Assembly (NCBI RefSeq): GCF_005405425.1
Contig: NZ_BJEA01000010.1
Location: 106,224-170,223, forward strand
Source of the DNA: Lactiplantibacillus modestisalitolerans
Lineage (GTDB): Bacteria; Bacillota; Bacilli; Lactobacillales; Lactobacillaceae
Direction of reading: 5' to 3'
DNA: 64,000 bases
The notes below the pieces were generated by a model. It searched no databases and was not told where the DNA came from. It saw nothing but the letters and a program-made list of their open reading frames with translations. A program made the translations under genes and the position numbers. Below are positions 42,074 to 50,046 of this stretch, one piece after another. Each line of letters starts with the position of its first letter. The stretch's first letter is position 1.

Positions 42074-44503
42074 CTAGAGCGATTGTTCCGTCCGTTCGAT
42101 GATATCATCTTGGGTTTCCTTGGATAGCCCAACGAAGAAGGCCGAGTAGCCGGCAACCCGAACGATTAAGTCGCGGTGCTTAGCAGGATGGTTCTGCGCG
42201 TCAATCAAAGTGTCACGGGACACAATGTTGTATTGAACGTGGTAGCCGTGCAACCGGTTGAAGAAGGTCCGTAAAAGCGCGACCAGTTTCATACAACTTT
42301 CATCGCTGCGCAAAATTTGTGGCGACATCTTTTGGTTGAGGAGCACCCCACCAGTAATGTCTTCGGTGTGCAGCTTAGAAACGGATTTAAAGACGGCGGT
42401 TGGGCCATCAACGTCCATGGCATGTTCTGGAGAACAACCTTCCGCTAATGGTGTGCGGGCGTGGCGACCATCCGGCGTGGCGAGGGTGCTATGGCCCTGA
42501 CCAACGTTGGCCGAAATTGAGGACGTCCCGGCGTAGCGTAAGCCACCGATTGGACCGCGACCGTAACGGGTATTCTTGTACTTTGCGATTTCGTCAATGT
42601 ATGGTTGGTAAGCGTCGACAATCAGGTCGTCAACGTAGTCGTCGTCGTTACCGTATTTTGGCGCGTCGTTGATGAGCATTTGCCGAATCTTTTCGCCGTC
42701 TTCGCCGGCAAAGTCGGTTACAAGTGCGTGCCAAAGCTGAGCGGTCGTTAAGCGCTTTTCTTCAAAGACGAGTTTCTTAATGGCGGCCAGTGAGTCGGCA
42801 AGGTTAGCAATCCCAACTTGGAGCCCACTAATAAAGTCGTAAACCGCGCCCCCTTCTTTGATCGTTTTACCCCGGCCAATGCAGTCGTCGGTTAAGACGG
42901 AGCAAAGGATGTCGGGATAGTTTTGTTCAAGCGCCAAGTCACAACTATTTTCAATGATGACACTTTGACGGGTCATTTCACGCAGGGCTTTATCCCAAGC
43001 GTCCATTAATTGTTGATAGGACGTCATGTCAGTGAATTTACCGTAATCGGGGAGGAGCCGCTTACCGGATTCGGGGTCGATCCCGCCGTTCATGACGAGC
43101 AATAGAACCCGTGGGAAGTTAATGAAACTCATCCCGGTACACCGGTAGCCCCACTTACCAGGAATGGCAGTTTCAACACAGCCAATGGCACTGTAATTGT
43201 AGGCGTCTTCCTTTTTAACCCCGCGCCGGATAAAGGATGGAATGATGACTTCGTCGTTGTTAAAGGCGGGCATCCCGAGTCCTTGTTTAATGACTTCCAC
43301 ACATTCACGCATGAATTTGTCACTGAGTCCTTTATGGTAGCGAACCGTTAAGTTTGGTTGTGGCAAGTGGGCCTGGGCAATTGCCCGCAAAATCAAGTAA
43401 GAGGTTGGGTTGACCGCGTCATGCCCATCCGGAGTTTGTCCACCAATCGTAATGTTTTGGTAAAGTGGACTCCCAGCTGAGAATTCGGTATGTTGCCATG
43501 ACCGGACCTTGTTAATTGTGAGGGTCTTTAAACACAGGTTGGTCAATAATTCGGTCGCTTGGTCGGCATTGATTTCGCCGGTCTTTAAATCGTGTTCGTA
43601 AAACGGGTCCAAGTACTGATCGAGGCGGCCGTATGAAACGGAGTGGCCGTTCGATTCAATTTGCAAGGTCAGGTGCGTTAACCAGACGGCTTGAACGGCT
43701 TCGTAGAAGGTCTCAGCCGGTTCGTACGGCACCTTATTTAAAATGGCGCTCATTTTTTCGAGTTGCGCGCGCCGTTCTGGATTGGTTGCGGTTTGGGCTT
43801 GTTTAGCCGCGAGGTCGGCGTAGCGTTGGGCAAAATGATGAATCGCATTAATTGCGATTAAACCAGCCTTATAGAAGTAGTACTGCTTCTGCTGGTTAAA
43901 ATCAGTTAAATCGATGGCCGCAAGCTTAGCTTTAATCCGGTCTTCGTACCATTTGAGCCCCTTGTTAACCACGTTCTTGTAGTCCACGGCAATGTGGCCA
44001 TCGCCGGACGTGATGTTCCCGTCGGCACCAATGATGCCAAGGTCGTAGAAAATGCGACTGGCTTCGGGGAAGCTCGCGTAACCGCGGTCCTCTAAGGTAT
44101 TATGTTGCCAAAATGGAGCGATTTCGCGGAGTTCTTGTTTGGATTCTTCCGTAATATAGAAAACGTCACCGGGACGCTTTTCAAATTGATCGAGTTCGTC
44201 GATCACCCAGTTCATTGAGTATTCTGGGAAAACGGGGGCCCAGCGGTTTTGACGGGCCTGGTTCCCGGCTAAGAGGGTGTCGTTTTCGATGAAAATCGTC
44301 ATCTTATTTAAAACGTTTTCTAACATCTTAGCCCGTAAAATATCAACCTGCTCGTCCTGGTGGGCGCGGTAAGTTTCAGTAGTGAGAATCGCCCGTTCGG
44401 GATCGACGTATGGTTTAGCGTCAATGATGCTATCGCGGAAGCGGTCCATCATTGGAGTGAGTTGACCAAAATGATTCGTGGTTTTTGTTAAAGTTTCTGA
44501 CAT
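42074..44503 (-). CDS. Glycyl radical enzyme, YbiW/PflF type (probable anhydrosugar-phosphate lyase)
   Basis: The oxygen-sensitive enzyme has 809 residues, close to E. coli YbiW (810). The active-site loop is SAIGCVETAIPGKWGYR, with Cys442 and Glu444 in the GCVE motif of dehydratase-type members. Pyruvate formate-lyase has two adjacent Cys instead, so this is not PFL. The glycyl radical is Gly785 in RVAGYSAFF. E. coli YbiW has been reported to open 1,5-anhydroglucitol-6-phosphate to 1-deoxyfructose-6-phosphate, which FsaA then cleaves; FSA, HAD phosphatase and activase genes are all near here. The ATG follows AAAGGAAG; the frame upstream is not coding. A one-mismatch cre site lies at 44579. 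Confidence 0.88.
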   Translation of the reverse strand: MSETLTKTTNHFGQLTPMMDRFRDSIIDAKPYVDPERAILTTETYRAHQDEQVDILRAKMLENVLNKMTIFIENDTLLAGNQARQNRWAPVFPEYSMNWVIDELDQFEKRPGDVFYITEESKQELREIAPFWQHNTLEDRGYASFPEASRIFYDLGIIGADGNITSGDGHIAVDYKNVVNKGLKWYEDRIKAKLAAIDLTDFNQQKQYYFYKAGLIAINAIHHFAQRYADLAAKQAQTATNPERRAQLEKMSAILNKVPYEPAETFYEAVQAVWLTHLTLQIESNGHSVSYGRLDQYLDPFYEHDLKTGEINADQATELLTNLCLKTLTINKVRSWQHTEFSAGSPLYQNITIGGQTPDGHDAVNPTSYLILRAIAQAHLPQPNLTVRYHKGLSDKFMRECVEVIKQGLGMPAFNNDEVIIPSFIRRGVKKEDAYNYSAIGCVETAIPGKWGYRCTGMSFINFPRVLLLVMNGGIDPESGKRLLPDYGKFTDMTSYQQLMDAWDKALREMTRQSVIIENSCDLALEQNYPDILCSVLTDDCIGRGKTIKEGGAVYDFISGLQVGIANLADSLAAIKKLVFEEKRLTTAQLWHALVTDFAGEDGEKIRQMLINDAPKYGNDDDYVDDLIVDAYQPYIDEIAKYKNTRYGRGPIGGLRYAGTSSISANVGQGHSTLATPDGRHARTPLAEGCSPEHAMDVDGPTAVFKSVSKLHTEDITGGVLLNQKMSPQILRSDESCMKLVALLRTFFNRLHGYHVQYNIVSRDTLIDAQNHPAKHRDLIVRVAGYSAFFVGLSKETQDDIIERTEQSL

Positions 44504-44578
44504 GTTCGTCTTCCTTTCTGTCGTTTGAAACTCATATATCTTTCTTACGTAATCATCATAGCATGGGCATCCCGGAAA

Positions 44579-44593
44579 ATTAAGCGTTTTCAA
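44579..44593. promoter_or_regulatory. Probable cre site upstream of the glycyl radical enzyme gene
   Basis: On the minus strand TTGAAAACGCTTAAT differs at one position from the cre consensus. It lies about 80 bp before the start codon. Confidence 0.55.
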
Positions 44594-44721
44594 GTGAAAA
44601 ATAGAATCTTTAATGGAATGCACAATTGTGCAATTTAGTAGCCGTTTCGATAGGTGGATTCGAAGTTATCAAAAAAGGCGGTGGCGGGGAGGTCACAGCC
44701 TTTTGAAATGCAAATTTGAGT

Positions 44722-45471
44722 TTATTTGGGAACGACGGTTAACTGAACGTGTTGGCGTAACCGACGCGCAATCGCAGTCGGCAGTTGTGCGTCGGTAATT
44801 ACGTGATTGACCTGCTGCCAACCGAGTTGGCGAACCGTGCTAGGTGCGGTGAACTTGCTAGCGTCCGTCAAAACGTAGGTCTGTTCGGCGTTTTGTGCCA
44901 TCGCCTGAACCGTGTCGGCCCGCATAATGTCATTACCGTAAAAGCCGTAGTCGGCCGCGTAGCCGTCAACGCCAACGAATAACTTATTCGTATGGAAATT
45001 GGCGAGGGTGGCCTTCGTAATTGGCCCGACCGCAACCTGAGCATCAGCTTGGTAGGCGCCTCCGAGCACCATTACGGTGATGTTATCGTAGTCACGGACG
45101 TAGTTGGCAATGAAAAATGAAATGGTGATGATTGTCACGTGTTTGCCACTCTGTGCGAGGGCTTCGGCCAGAAGGGCGCAGGTTGAGCCAGATTCAATCA
45201 TAATTGTTTCATTATCTTCAATTAAGCTTGCGGCCGCCGTGGCGATTTGACGCTTGGTATCGTAATTTTGAGCGAGCCGAAACTTTAAATCATTGGGGTT
45301 GTTAATGATAGCGACACCGTGTTGCCGACGTAAGAGCCCCCGCTGTTCTAATTGGGTCAGGTCCTTTCGAATGGTGACTTTCGAAACGTCGAGGAGGGCC
45401 GCTAACTCGTTGACTTCGATTCTCTTTCGCTGGTTAACAATTTGGAGTAGTCGTTCGTTACGTTGATTCAT
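44722..45471 (-). CDS. DeoR-family transcriptional regulator
   Basis: This 249-residue sugar-metabolism regulator has an N-terminal helix-turn-helix, RNERLLQIVNQRKRIEVNELAALLDVSKVTIRKDL, then RRQHG. The DeoR effector domain follows (about 75-240), with IMIESGSTCALLAEAL and LFVGVDGY, which bind phosphosugars in relatives. It is divergent from the activase gene and upstream of the radical enzyme gene, so it probably controls both. The ATG follows AGAGGAAG; a GTG three codons earlier overlaps that site. Confidence 0.9.
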   Translation of the reverse strand: MNQRNERLLQIVNQRKRIEVNELAALLDVSKVTIRKDLTQLEQRGLLRRQHGVAIINNPNDLKFRLAQNYDTKRQIATAAASLIEDNETIMIESGSTCALLAEALAQSGKHVTIITISFFIANYVRDYDNITVMVLGGAYQADAQVAVGPITKATLANFHTNKLFVGVDGYAADYGFYGNDIMRADTVQAMAQNAEQTYVLTDASKFTAPSTVRQLGWQQVNHVITDAQLPTAIARRLRQHVQLTVVPK

Positions 45472-45561
45472 CGGGATCACTTCCTCTTTAGGCTAGGTTA
45501 GCGCAAGTTTTTAAAATACGCAACTAAGTTTCAATTAGTTTCTTTCGAAATAAAAACCATT

Positions 45562-45590
45562 TACGCTTGATAAAAATCGTGCTAGGCTAA
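45562..45590 (+). promoter_or_regulatory. Promoter of the activase gene
   Basis: TTTACG and TAGGCT are 17 bp apart. TTTCAATTAG and TTTCTTTCGAAA just upstream may be DeoR contacts. Confidence 0.55.
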
Positions 45591-45617
45591 GGTTGTAAAT
45601 CAATCAGGGGAGTGAGC

Positions 45618-46421
45618 ATGATGACGACCAGTACGACGGCCCCCTTAAAAGGGCTTGTTTTTAACATTCAAAAATTTAGTATTAATGATGGTCCGGGCAT
45701 TCGAACGGTAGTTTTCTTTAAAGGCTGCCCGTTACGCTGTAAGTGGTGTGCGAATCCGGAATCGCAATCCGGAATTCAAGAGTCGATGTACGACGAACAA
45801 ACTGCCAAGGAAACTATCGTTGGCGATTACATGACGGTAGAAGACGTGATGAAGGTTGTTATGCAGGATAAGGATTTTTATGATGAATCCGGGGGTGGGG
45901 TGACCTTCTCGGGTGGCGAAGTGCTGTTTCAAGCGCCGTTTGCGATTGAACTGGCCAAGGCCATTAAGGCGGCCGGAATTCACCTAGCCTGTGAAACGAC
46001 CGGTTACACAACGCCAAAACTATTTAAAGAATTTATGCAGTACATGGACTTCATGTACTATGACTGTAAGCAGTGGGATCGTAATCGTCACCGGGCTGGG
46101 ACTGGCGCCGATAACGGTGTGATTTTAAAAAATCTTGAAACCGCTGTCCAGGCCCATAAAACGATGATGGTCCGCATTCCAGTTATTCCGGGGTTTAACT
46201 ATACGTTGGAAGATGCCGACCATTTCGGTCAGTTATTCGTTAAACTCGGCGTTCCGGAAGTTGAACTATTGCCGTTTCATCAGTTCGGACTGAAAAAGTA
46301 CCAAGACCTGGGGCGTGACTATGCCTTGAAAGACGTTAAACAGTTACAGGCGGATGACCTAGTAGATTACGCCCACGCTATCGAGCAGCACGGGATTCGT
46401 GTGCGGATTAATGGGTGGTAA
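45618..46421 (+). CDS. Glycyl radical enzyme activating protein (radical SAM)
   Basis: The 267-residue iron-sulfur enzyme uses S-adenosylmethionine to place the radical on the partner's Gly785. The cluster motif C-x3-C-x2-C is at Cys37, Cys41 and Cys44 (GCPLRCKWC). GGGVTFSGGE is the SAM-binding segment. YbiY-type activases usually have an inserted ferredoxin-like domain with two extra clusters after residue 45. Here only a short Cys-free link is present, so the protein is built like the smaller PFL activase. The ATG at 45618 follows AGGGGAG; a GTG two codons earlier is too close to that site. Own terminator follows. Confidence 0.88.
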   Translation: MMTTSTTAPLKGLVFNIQKFSINDGPGIRTVVFFKGCPLRCKWCANPESQSGIQESMYDEQTAKETIVGDYMTVEDVMKVVMQDKDFYDESGGGVTFSGGEVLFQAPFAIELAKAIKAAGIHLACETTGYTTPKLFKEFMQYMDFMYYDCKQWDRNRHRAGTGADNGVILKNLETAVQAHKTMMVRIPVIPGFNYTLEDADHFGQLFVKLGVPEVELLPFHQFGLKKYQDLGRDYALKDVKQLQADDLVDYAHAIEQHGIRVRINGW

Positions 46422-46449
46422 CCTTGTGTAGTTACAATTGAATCAGACA

Positions 46450-46494
46450 TAATGCAACCCAACTAGTTCCGTAATTGAGTTGCATTATTTATTT
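46450..46494 (+). terminator. Terminator of the activase gene
   Basis: AATGCAAC pairs with GTTGCATT, with inner CAA/TTG support, followed by an AT-rich tail. Confidence 0.65.
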
Positions 46495-46510
46495 TGCATA
46501 ACGCGCGACG

Positions 46511-47086
46511 TCATGCAAAAAATTGTAGATCAAGTTGAATAGTATCAAAGACAATAAAGTAGCTAAGAATGTGCAAAATATTGATGACGCCGAGTACGAG
46601 ACACAGTTGTTTTAATTGGACTTGAAGCGACCGCATGTTAGCTAAAGACAAGTTGCCGCGCACAACCGCTTGAACTTGTTCAGCGGGGCGTTGAGAATAT
46701 TGATACGCTTGGTGAATATACTGATTATTAGCGGAAACGCGGAGCAAGACCATCAAACTGAAAATTAGCTGAACAGTGTAGGTTAATGGCAGGATGAGAT
46801 TAAGGTGCAAAAATAACCGGAGCAGAAGGTAGACGAGCAAACTTAGAATCAGGGGATATTTCAAGAACGACAGGATCCGTTCCAGTTTGGAATCTCTGTC
46901 CGGTTTTGGTTCGGCGACATTATTTTTAAGCAATGCTTTGGACTGCTGCAATAAGGCCTTGGAACGCTTGGTGAGGATGGCAAAAGCAATGGTATAGCTG
47001 ATGACGGATATTAGCAAGTAGATTAGATTGTTAAAGAGTGCGTCTTGAACAAAATGGTAGAGAAAGTCGTCAGTATTAAAAGTCAT
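46511..47086 (-). CDS. Membrane protein, unknown function
   Basis: The protein of 191 residues has about four membrane segments (near 18-40, 77-97, 103-125 and 165-188), with a charged cytoplasmic loop (about 42-72). The ATG follows TTAGGTGG; a longer reading upstream lacks a ribosome site. I do not recognise the family. It is monocistronic and has no visible link to its neighbours. Confidence 0.7.
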   Translation of the reverse strand: MTFNTDDFLYHFVQDALFNNLIYLLISVISYTIAFAILTKRSKALLQQSKALLKNNVAEPKPDRDSKLERILSFLKYPLILSLLVYLLLRLFLHLNLILPLTYTVQLIFSLMVLLRVSANNQYIHQAYQYSQRPAEQVQAVVRGNLSLANMRSLQVQLKQLCLVLGVINILHILSYFIVFDTIQLDLQFFA

Positions 47087-47358
47087 GATTGGACCACCTA
47101 AGTAATTTATTTTAGACAGGGATGTTGCAGTTGGCGCGCACTTGAGGTGCAAAAGTGGCATTTACCCGTTTTATCGAGTTGTGTACAAAATTAGTATACA
47201 GAAAGGACGCCCATTTGCCCACGAAAGTGATGTGTGCGGATAGTTTTTGTTAATTTGGAATAAATTCGTCGTAGTAACCATTATTCACGTGCTTTCAATC
47301 GCTTATAGTTGGTTAAATCGTTGTGCGGGGTAATGGGACTGTTTGGACGTAACTCAAA

Positions 47359-47402
47359 AAAGTTGGTGCCAACGGCTTTGAGCCATTGACACCAACTAAT
47401 AG
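47359..47402 (-). terminator. Terminator of the RNase H gene
   Basis: AGTTGGTG, then CAACGGCT, pair with AGCCaTTG and CACCAACT across a TTTG loop. Confidence 0.8.
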
Positions 47403-47444
47403 TAAATTTTAGATTGCTTGAAACGGTCAACTGCCGTAGCTCGG

Positions 47445-48299
47445 CTAATCGGATTGATTAGTCTTCTTCAACATTGCCCGGATGGCAGCGACTGATTTCT
47501 GCACCGTTGCCGGGTCGGCTGGCTTGGCCGGTTGCGGTTGTGCGGGCTTAGGCTTGGCCGATGCTATTGATTTAGGGGTGACTTGGGAATGCGCAGCGGT
47601 CGGCTGGTTAGCCTGCATGGCGTCCATCGTTTGGTTCAGGCGGTGGTCAACGTAGACGTTTCCCTGATTCGTCGCGTGGCCCTTAGTCCAACGGTACTGA
47701 AGGTGCTGGAAGCGCGGCAAAAGCTGATCGACGGCTTGCCACAATTCGGCGTTGACGAGGGGTCCGCTGGCTCGTTTCCAGCCCCGGCGTTTCCAACCCG
47801 CCAGCCAGCCCTTGGTCACGGCGTTTAAGACGTACTGCGAATCTAAGACGAATTGAATCCGCGTGGCCGTTTGGTCTAACTTGGCAAGTTGTTCCAGCGC
47901 GCGCAAGAAAGCCATGATTTCCATTCGGTTGTTGGTCGCACCCCATTCACCGGCCGAATCGGTGACGATTTCACCGGGTAATTCAATCCGGTACGCCCAC
48001 GCGGCTGGATCGTCTTGATGGACGTGGTCACCGGCAACGTTACCGTGGTTACGGGAACCGCCATCGGTGTAAACGACGATGTCCGCCGGAGTTTGAGGGC
48101 TTACGACTGCGGTTGACCGCGTTGTTGGGGTGTTAGTTTTAGGTGCCCGGCCAGCCATAAAAGCTTGGGCGGCCGCTGCGGTCGTAAAGCTCTTGTACTG
48201 CGCCTGAGGGTAACCACTGACTTGCTTTTGCGTTTCCGGCCAGGAACGGTAAATGCCTGGTTGTCGGCCACGTCGAACGGCATAGTATTTTTGTGCCAC
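47445..48299 (-). CDS. rnhA: Ribonuclease H with N-terminal RNA/DNA-hybrid-binding domain
   Basis: This 284-residue enzyme cuts the RNA strand of RNA-DNA hybrids. The N-terminal 50 residues (KYYAVRRGRQPGIYRSWPE) form the viroplasmin-like hybrid-binding domain found in RNase H1. The catalytic domain (about 70-225) shows the four acidic residues in VYTDGGS, NNRMEIMAF, LDSQYVLN and the final Asp in VDHRLN, with the WTKGHA loop. A Pro/Ala/Lys-rich tail follows. The start is GTG behind AGTAGGT, a weak site. It probably removes Okazaki primers or R-loops. Confidence 0.92.
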   Translation of the reverse strand: MAQKYYAVRRGRQPGIYRSWPETQKQVSGYPQAQYKSFTTAAAAQAFMAGRAPKTNTPTTRSTAVVSPQTPADIVVYTDGGSRNHGNVAGDHVHQDDPAAWAYRIELPGEIVTDSAGEWGATNNRMEIMAFLRALEQLAKLDQTATRIQFVLDSQYVLNAVTKGWLAGWKRRGWKRASGPLVNAELWQAVDQLLPRFQHLQYRWTKGHATNQGNVYVDHRLNQTMDAMQANQPTAAHSQVTPKSIASAKPKPAQPQPAKPADPATVQKSVAAIRAMLKKTNQSD

Positions 48300-48378
48300 G
48301 GATAGGACCTACTTTCTAAGTGTTGGGATAACTTCAATTTAGCATAATTTACTGGTGGGGAAAAGGCTAATTGAAAGG

Positions 48379-48436
48379 GAGTGTGCCAAAAGTCGGTTAA
48401 GCGGAGCCAGCTGACTTTTAGCGATTAACATGAGGC
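48379..48436 (+). repeat. Core-deleted family A repeat
   Basis: GGAGTGTGCCAAAAGTCGG, then a short loop, AGCTGACTTTTAGCGATTAAC. The outer stem persists without the inner part. A very similar form lies at 24386. Confidence 0.45.
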
Positions 48437-48445
48437 AACGTAAAA

Positions 48446-48472
48446 GGGACCGTGACTTTTGCCACGGTCCCC
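48446..48472. terminator. Terminator-like hairpin
   Basis: GGGACCGTG pairs with CACGGTCCC across an 8-nt loop, next to the repeat cluster. Confidence 0.65.
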
Positions 48473-48526
48473 CCGGTTCTTTAGCTAGGTAAGGCTGAAG
48501 TTCATCTGGCACTTTATGGCGATATC

Positions 48527-48647
48527 GCCGAAACGTGTTCGGCCCAGCATAGTCCTGCGGTTAGCTACGCCACTAGCACCATGCACAGTTCGCATCGCAC
48601 CAGTGGCTAGGCTAATCCTCAGACCAACCCGCTGGGCATCACACTCT
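48527..48647 (-). repeat. Family A hairpin repeat, copy 4
   Basis: On the minus strand it runs from AGAGTGTG to ACACGTTTCGGC. The outer stem pairs GCCCAGC with GCTGGGC. The inner stem pairs GCCACT with AGTGGC and GCATG-type sequences. The interior is GATTAGCCTA and GTAGCTAACCGCA. Confidence 0.7.
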
Positions 48648-48652
48648 GGTTT

Positions 48653-48757
48653 TGAAACGTGCTCCAAACCAACTGATGCCTGTGCCTGCTACGACAGCGG
48701 TCCAACGCAAAGCCCGCGTCACACCGCTGTCTAGGCAGTGCTCATTTGACACTTACC
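48653..48757 (-). repeat. Family A hairpin repeat, copy 5 (5' end degraded)
   Basis: On the minus strand GAGCACTGCCTAGACAGCGG and CCGCTGTCGTAGCAGGCACA pair internally, then GGAGCACGTTTC. The 5' arm of the outer stem is lost. Confidence 0.6.
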
Positions 48758-48766
48758 TGCAATATC

Positions 48767-48889
48767 GCCGAAACGTGTTCAACCAAGCTGACCTCTGCGA
48801 TTGCTACGCTAAGGCCACAATGCCAAACCCAGGCATCATGTCCTTAGCTAGGCAATGCTCAAGGTCAACCCGCTTGGTTTCACACTCTA
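48767..48889 (-). repeat. Family A hairpin repeat, copy 6
   Basis: On the minus strand it begins at the TAG stop of the nucleoside hydrolase gene (tAGAGTGTG). The outer stem pairs AACCAAGCGGGTTGACC with GGTCAGCTTGGTT. The inner stem pairs GCTAAGG and ATGCC with GGCAT and CCTTAGC. The conserved GAGCATTGCCTA, GTAGCAATCGCA and CACGTTTCGGC follow. Confidence 0.8.
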
Positions 48890-49843
48890 ATATTTCTTAA
48901 ACAGCCCCGTCAGGTTATCCATAAACGCTTGTAAGTAACGGTCCTGATCAACGTTGATTGCCACCTTAACGTTAGTTGGTTCCTTCAAGCGGGCCGGATC
49001 GCCAATGGTCCGACCATAATCTTCACCCTCGGCCTGCACGAACATGTTTAAGTCAAAAGTAGTCACAAAACTTGGATCAATTGCGACCCCAACGGCCAAC
49101 GGATCGTGCAAAGCACAGCCGTGCAAGTGCGGGCTCGTTACCTTGTACGCATCAATATAGTAATCCACGATGTCGGCGAATTTTTCACCAGCGGTCGTTT
49201 GCAGGTCACGCCAAGATTTAGTTTCAGTGGTCGTAAGCAACGTCCGCAGGGTAACGTCTAATCCAACCATCGTTAAGTGAATTGGACTGGTGAAGACGGC
49301 GTTGGCCGCCTCAGCGTCCTGGTTAATGTTGGCTTCTGCGAAGTGACTCACGTTCCCAGGAACGGTCAGTGCACCGCCCATAATGGTCACATTGCCAATT
49401 TCGGTGGCGATTTCGGGCGCCTTTTTCAAAGCGGCGGCTAAGTTCGTCAGCGGGCCGGTTGGCACCAGCGTTAAGTCGGACCCGTACTTGTGGGCCGCGT
49501 CAATTAAAAAGTCCACCGCAGACTGGGTTTCGACTGCGCGTTTCGGTTTTGGCAACGCCACTTCACCAATCCCGTTTTTACCGTGAATTTGTTGTGAAAT
49601 TGCCATTACGTCGAAGTGTTCAGTCGTGCTGGAATGCGGTTCACCGACAAAGACCGGTACGTCGGTGGCACCGAGTAACTCTAAAATCCGCAGGCTATTG
49701 TCCGCCGCTTGGTCAACGAGCACGTTACCGTACGAGCTCATGATCCCAATTAAATCGACGTCGGGCGCACCCACAGCGTAGGCGATTGCCAGTGAATCAT
49801 CAATCCCAGTATCCAAGTCTAAAATCATTTTCCGTTTTGCCAT
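48887..49843 (-). CDS. Nucleoside hydrolase (IUNH family)
   Basis: The 318-residue enzyme splits N-ribosyl bonds of nucleosides for base salvage. DLDTGIDDSLAI near the N-terminus is the calcium-binding DTDxGxDD-type signature, with Gly-Ile instead of the usual spacing residue. VPTGPLTNLAAAL and the late GCALHDPLAV complete the site. The preference for purine or pyrimidine nucleosides cannot be told. The ATG follows AGGGAGG. The stop codon is fused to a family A repeat on the same strand. Confidence 0.9.
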   Translation of the reverse strand: MAKRKMILDLDTGIDDSLAIAYAVGAPDVDLIGIMSSYGNVLVDQAADNSLRILELLGATDVPVFVGEPHSSTTEHFDVMAISQQIHGKNGIGEVALPKPKRAVETQSAVDFLIDAAHKYGSDLTLVPTGPLTNLAAALKKAPEIATEIGNVTIMGGALTVPGNVSHFAEANINQDAEAANAVFTSPIHLTMVGLDVTLRTLLTTTETKSWRDLQTTAGEKFADIVDYYIDAYKVTSPHLHGCALHDPLAVGVAIDPSFVTTFDLNMFVQAEGEDYGRTIGDPARLKEPTNVKVAINVDQDRYLQAFMDNLTGLFKKY

Positions 49844-50046
49844 CTGCAAAATCCTCCCTGTGAAAGACAGTTTTTAATGATTAGCGTTGTTGTTAGCTTA
49901 ATTGTAAACGTTTCAGGGGACGGTGACAACGGCCGTTCGGAAATTCGCGTGAAAACTTGGCTTTTTCGGGGACTTAGCGGCCCCTAGTCAAAATGTAATC
50001 GCTGTCTTATACTAAAACTGAAGTAATTGTAAGGGGATGTTGACGG

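Noticed and set aside
42074..44503. Annotation as pyruvate formate-lyase
   Set aside because: The active site has a single Cys in GCVE rather than the adjacent Cys-Cys of PFL, and gene context matches ybiW.
47229..47290. Possible further diverged copy of family B left segment
   Set aside because: Only scattered identity (AATAAATTC and GTAGTAAC); too weak to list as a repeat.
49898..49914. TTGTAAACGTTTCA as a cre site for the nucleoside hydrolase
   Set aside because: It looks like cre but is one base short of the required spacing on either strand.
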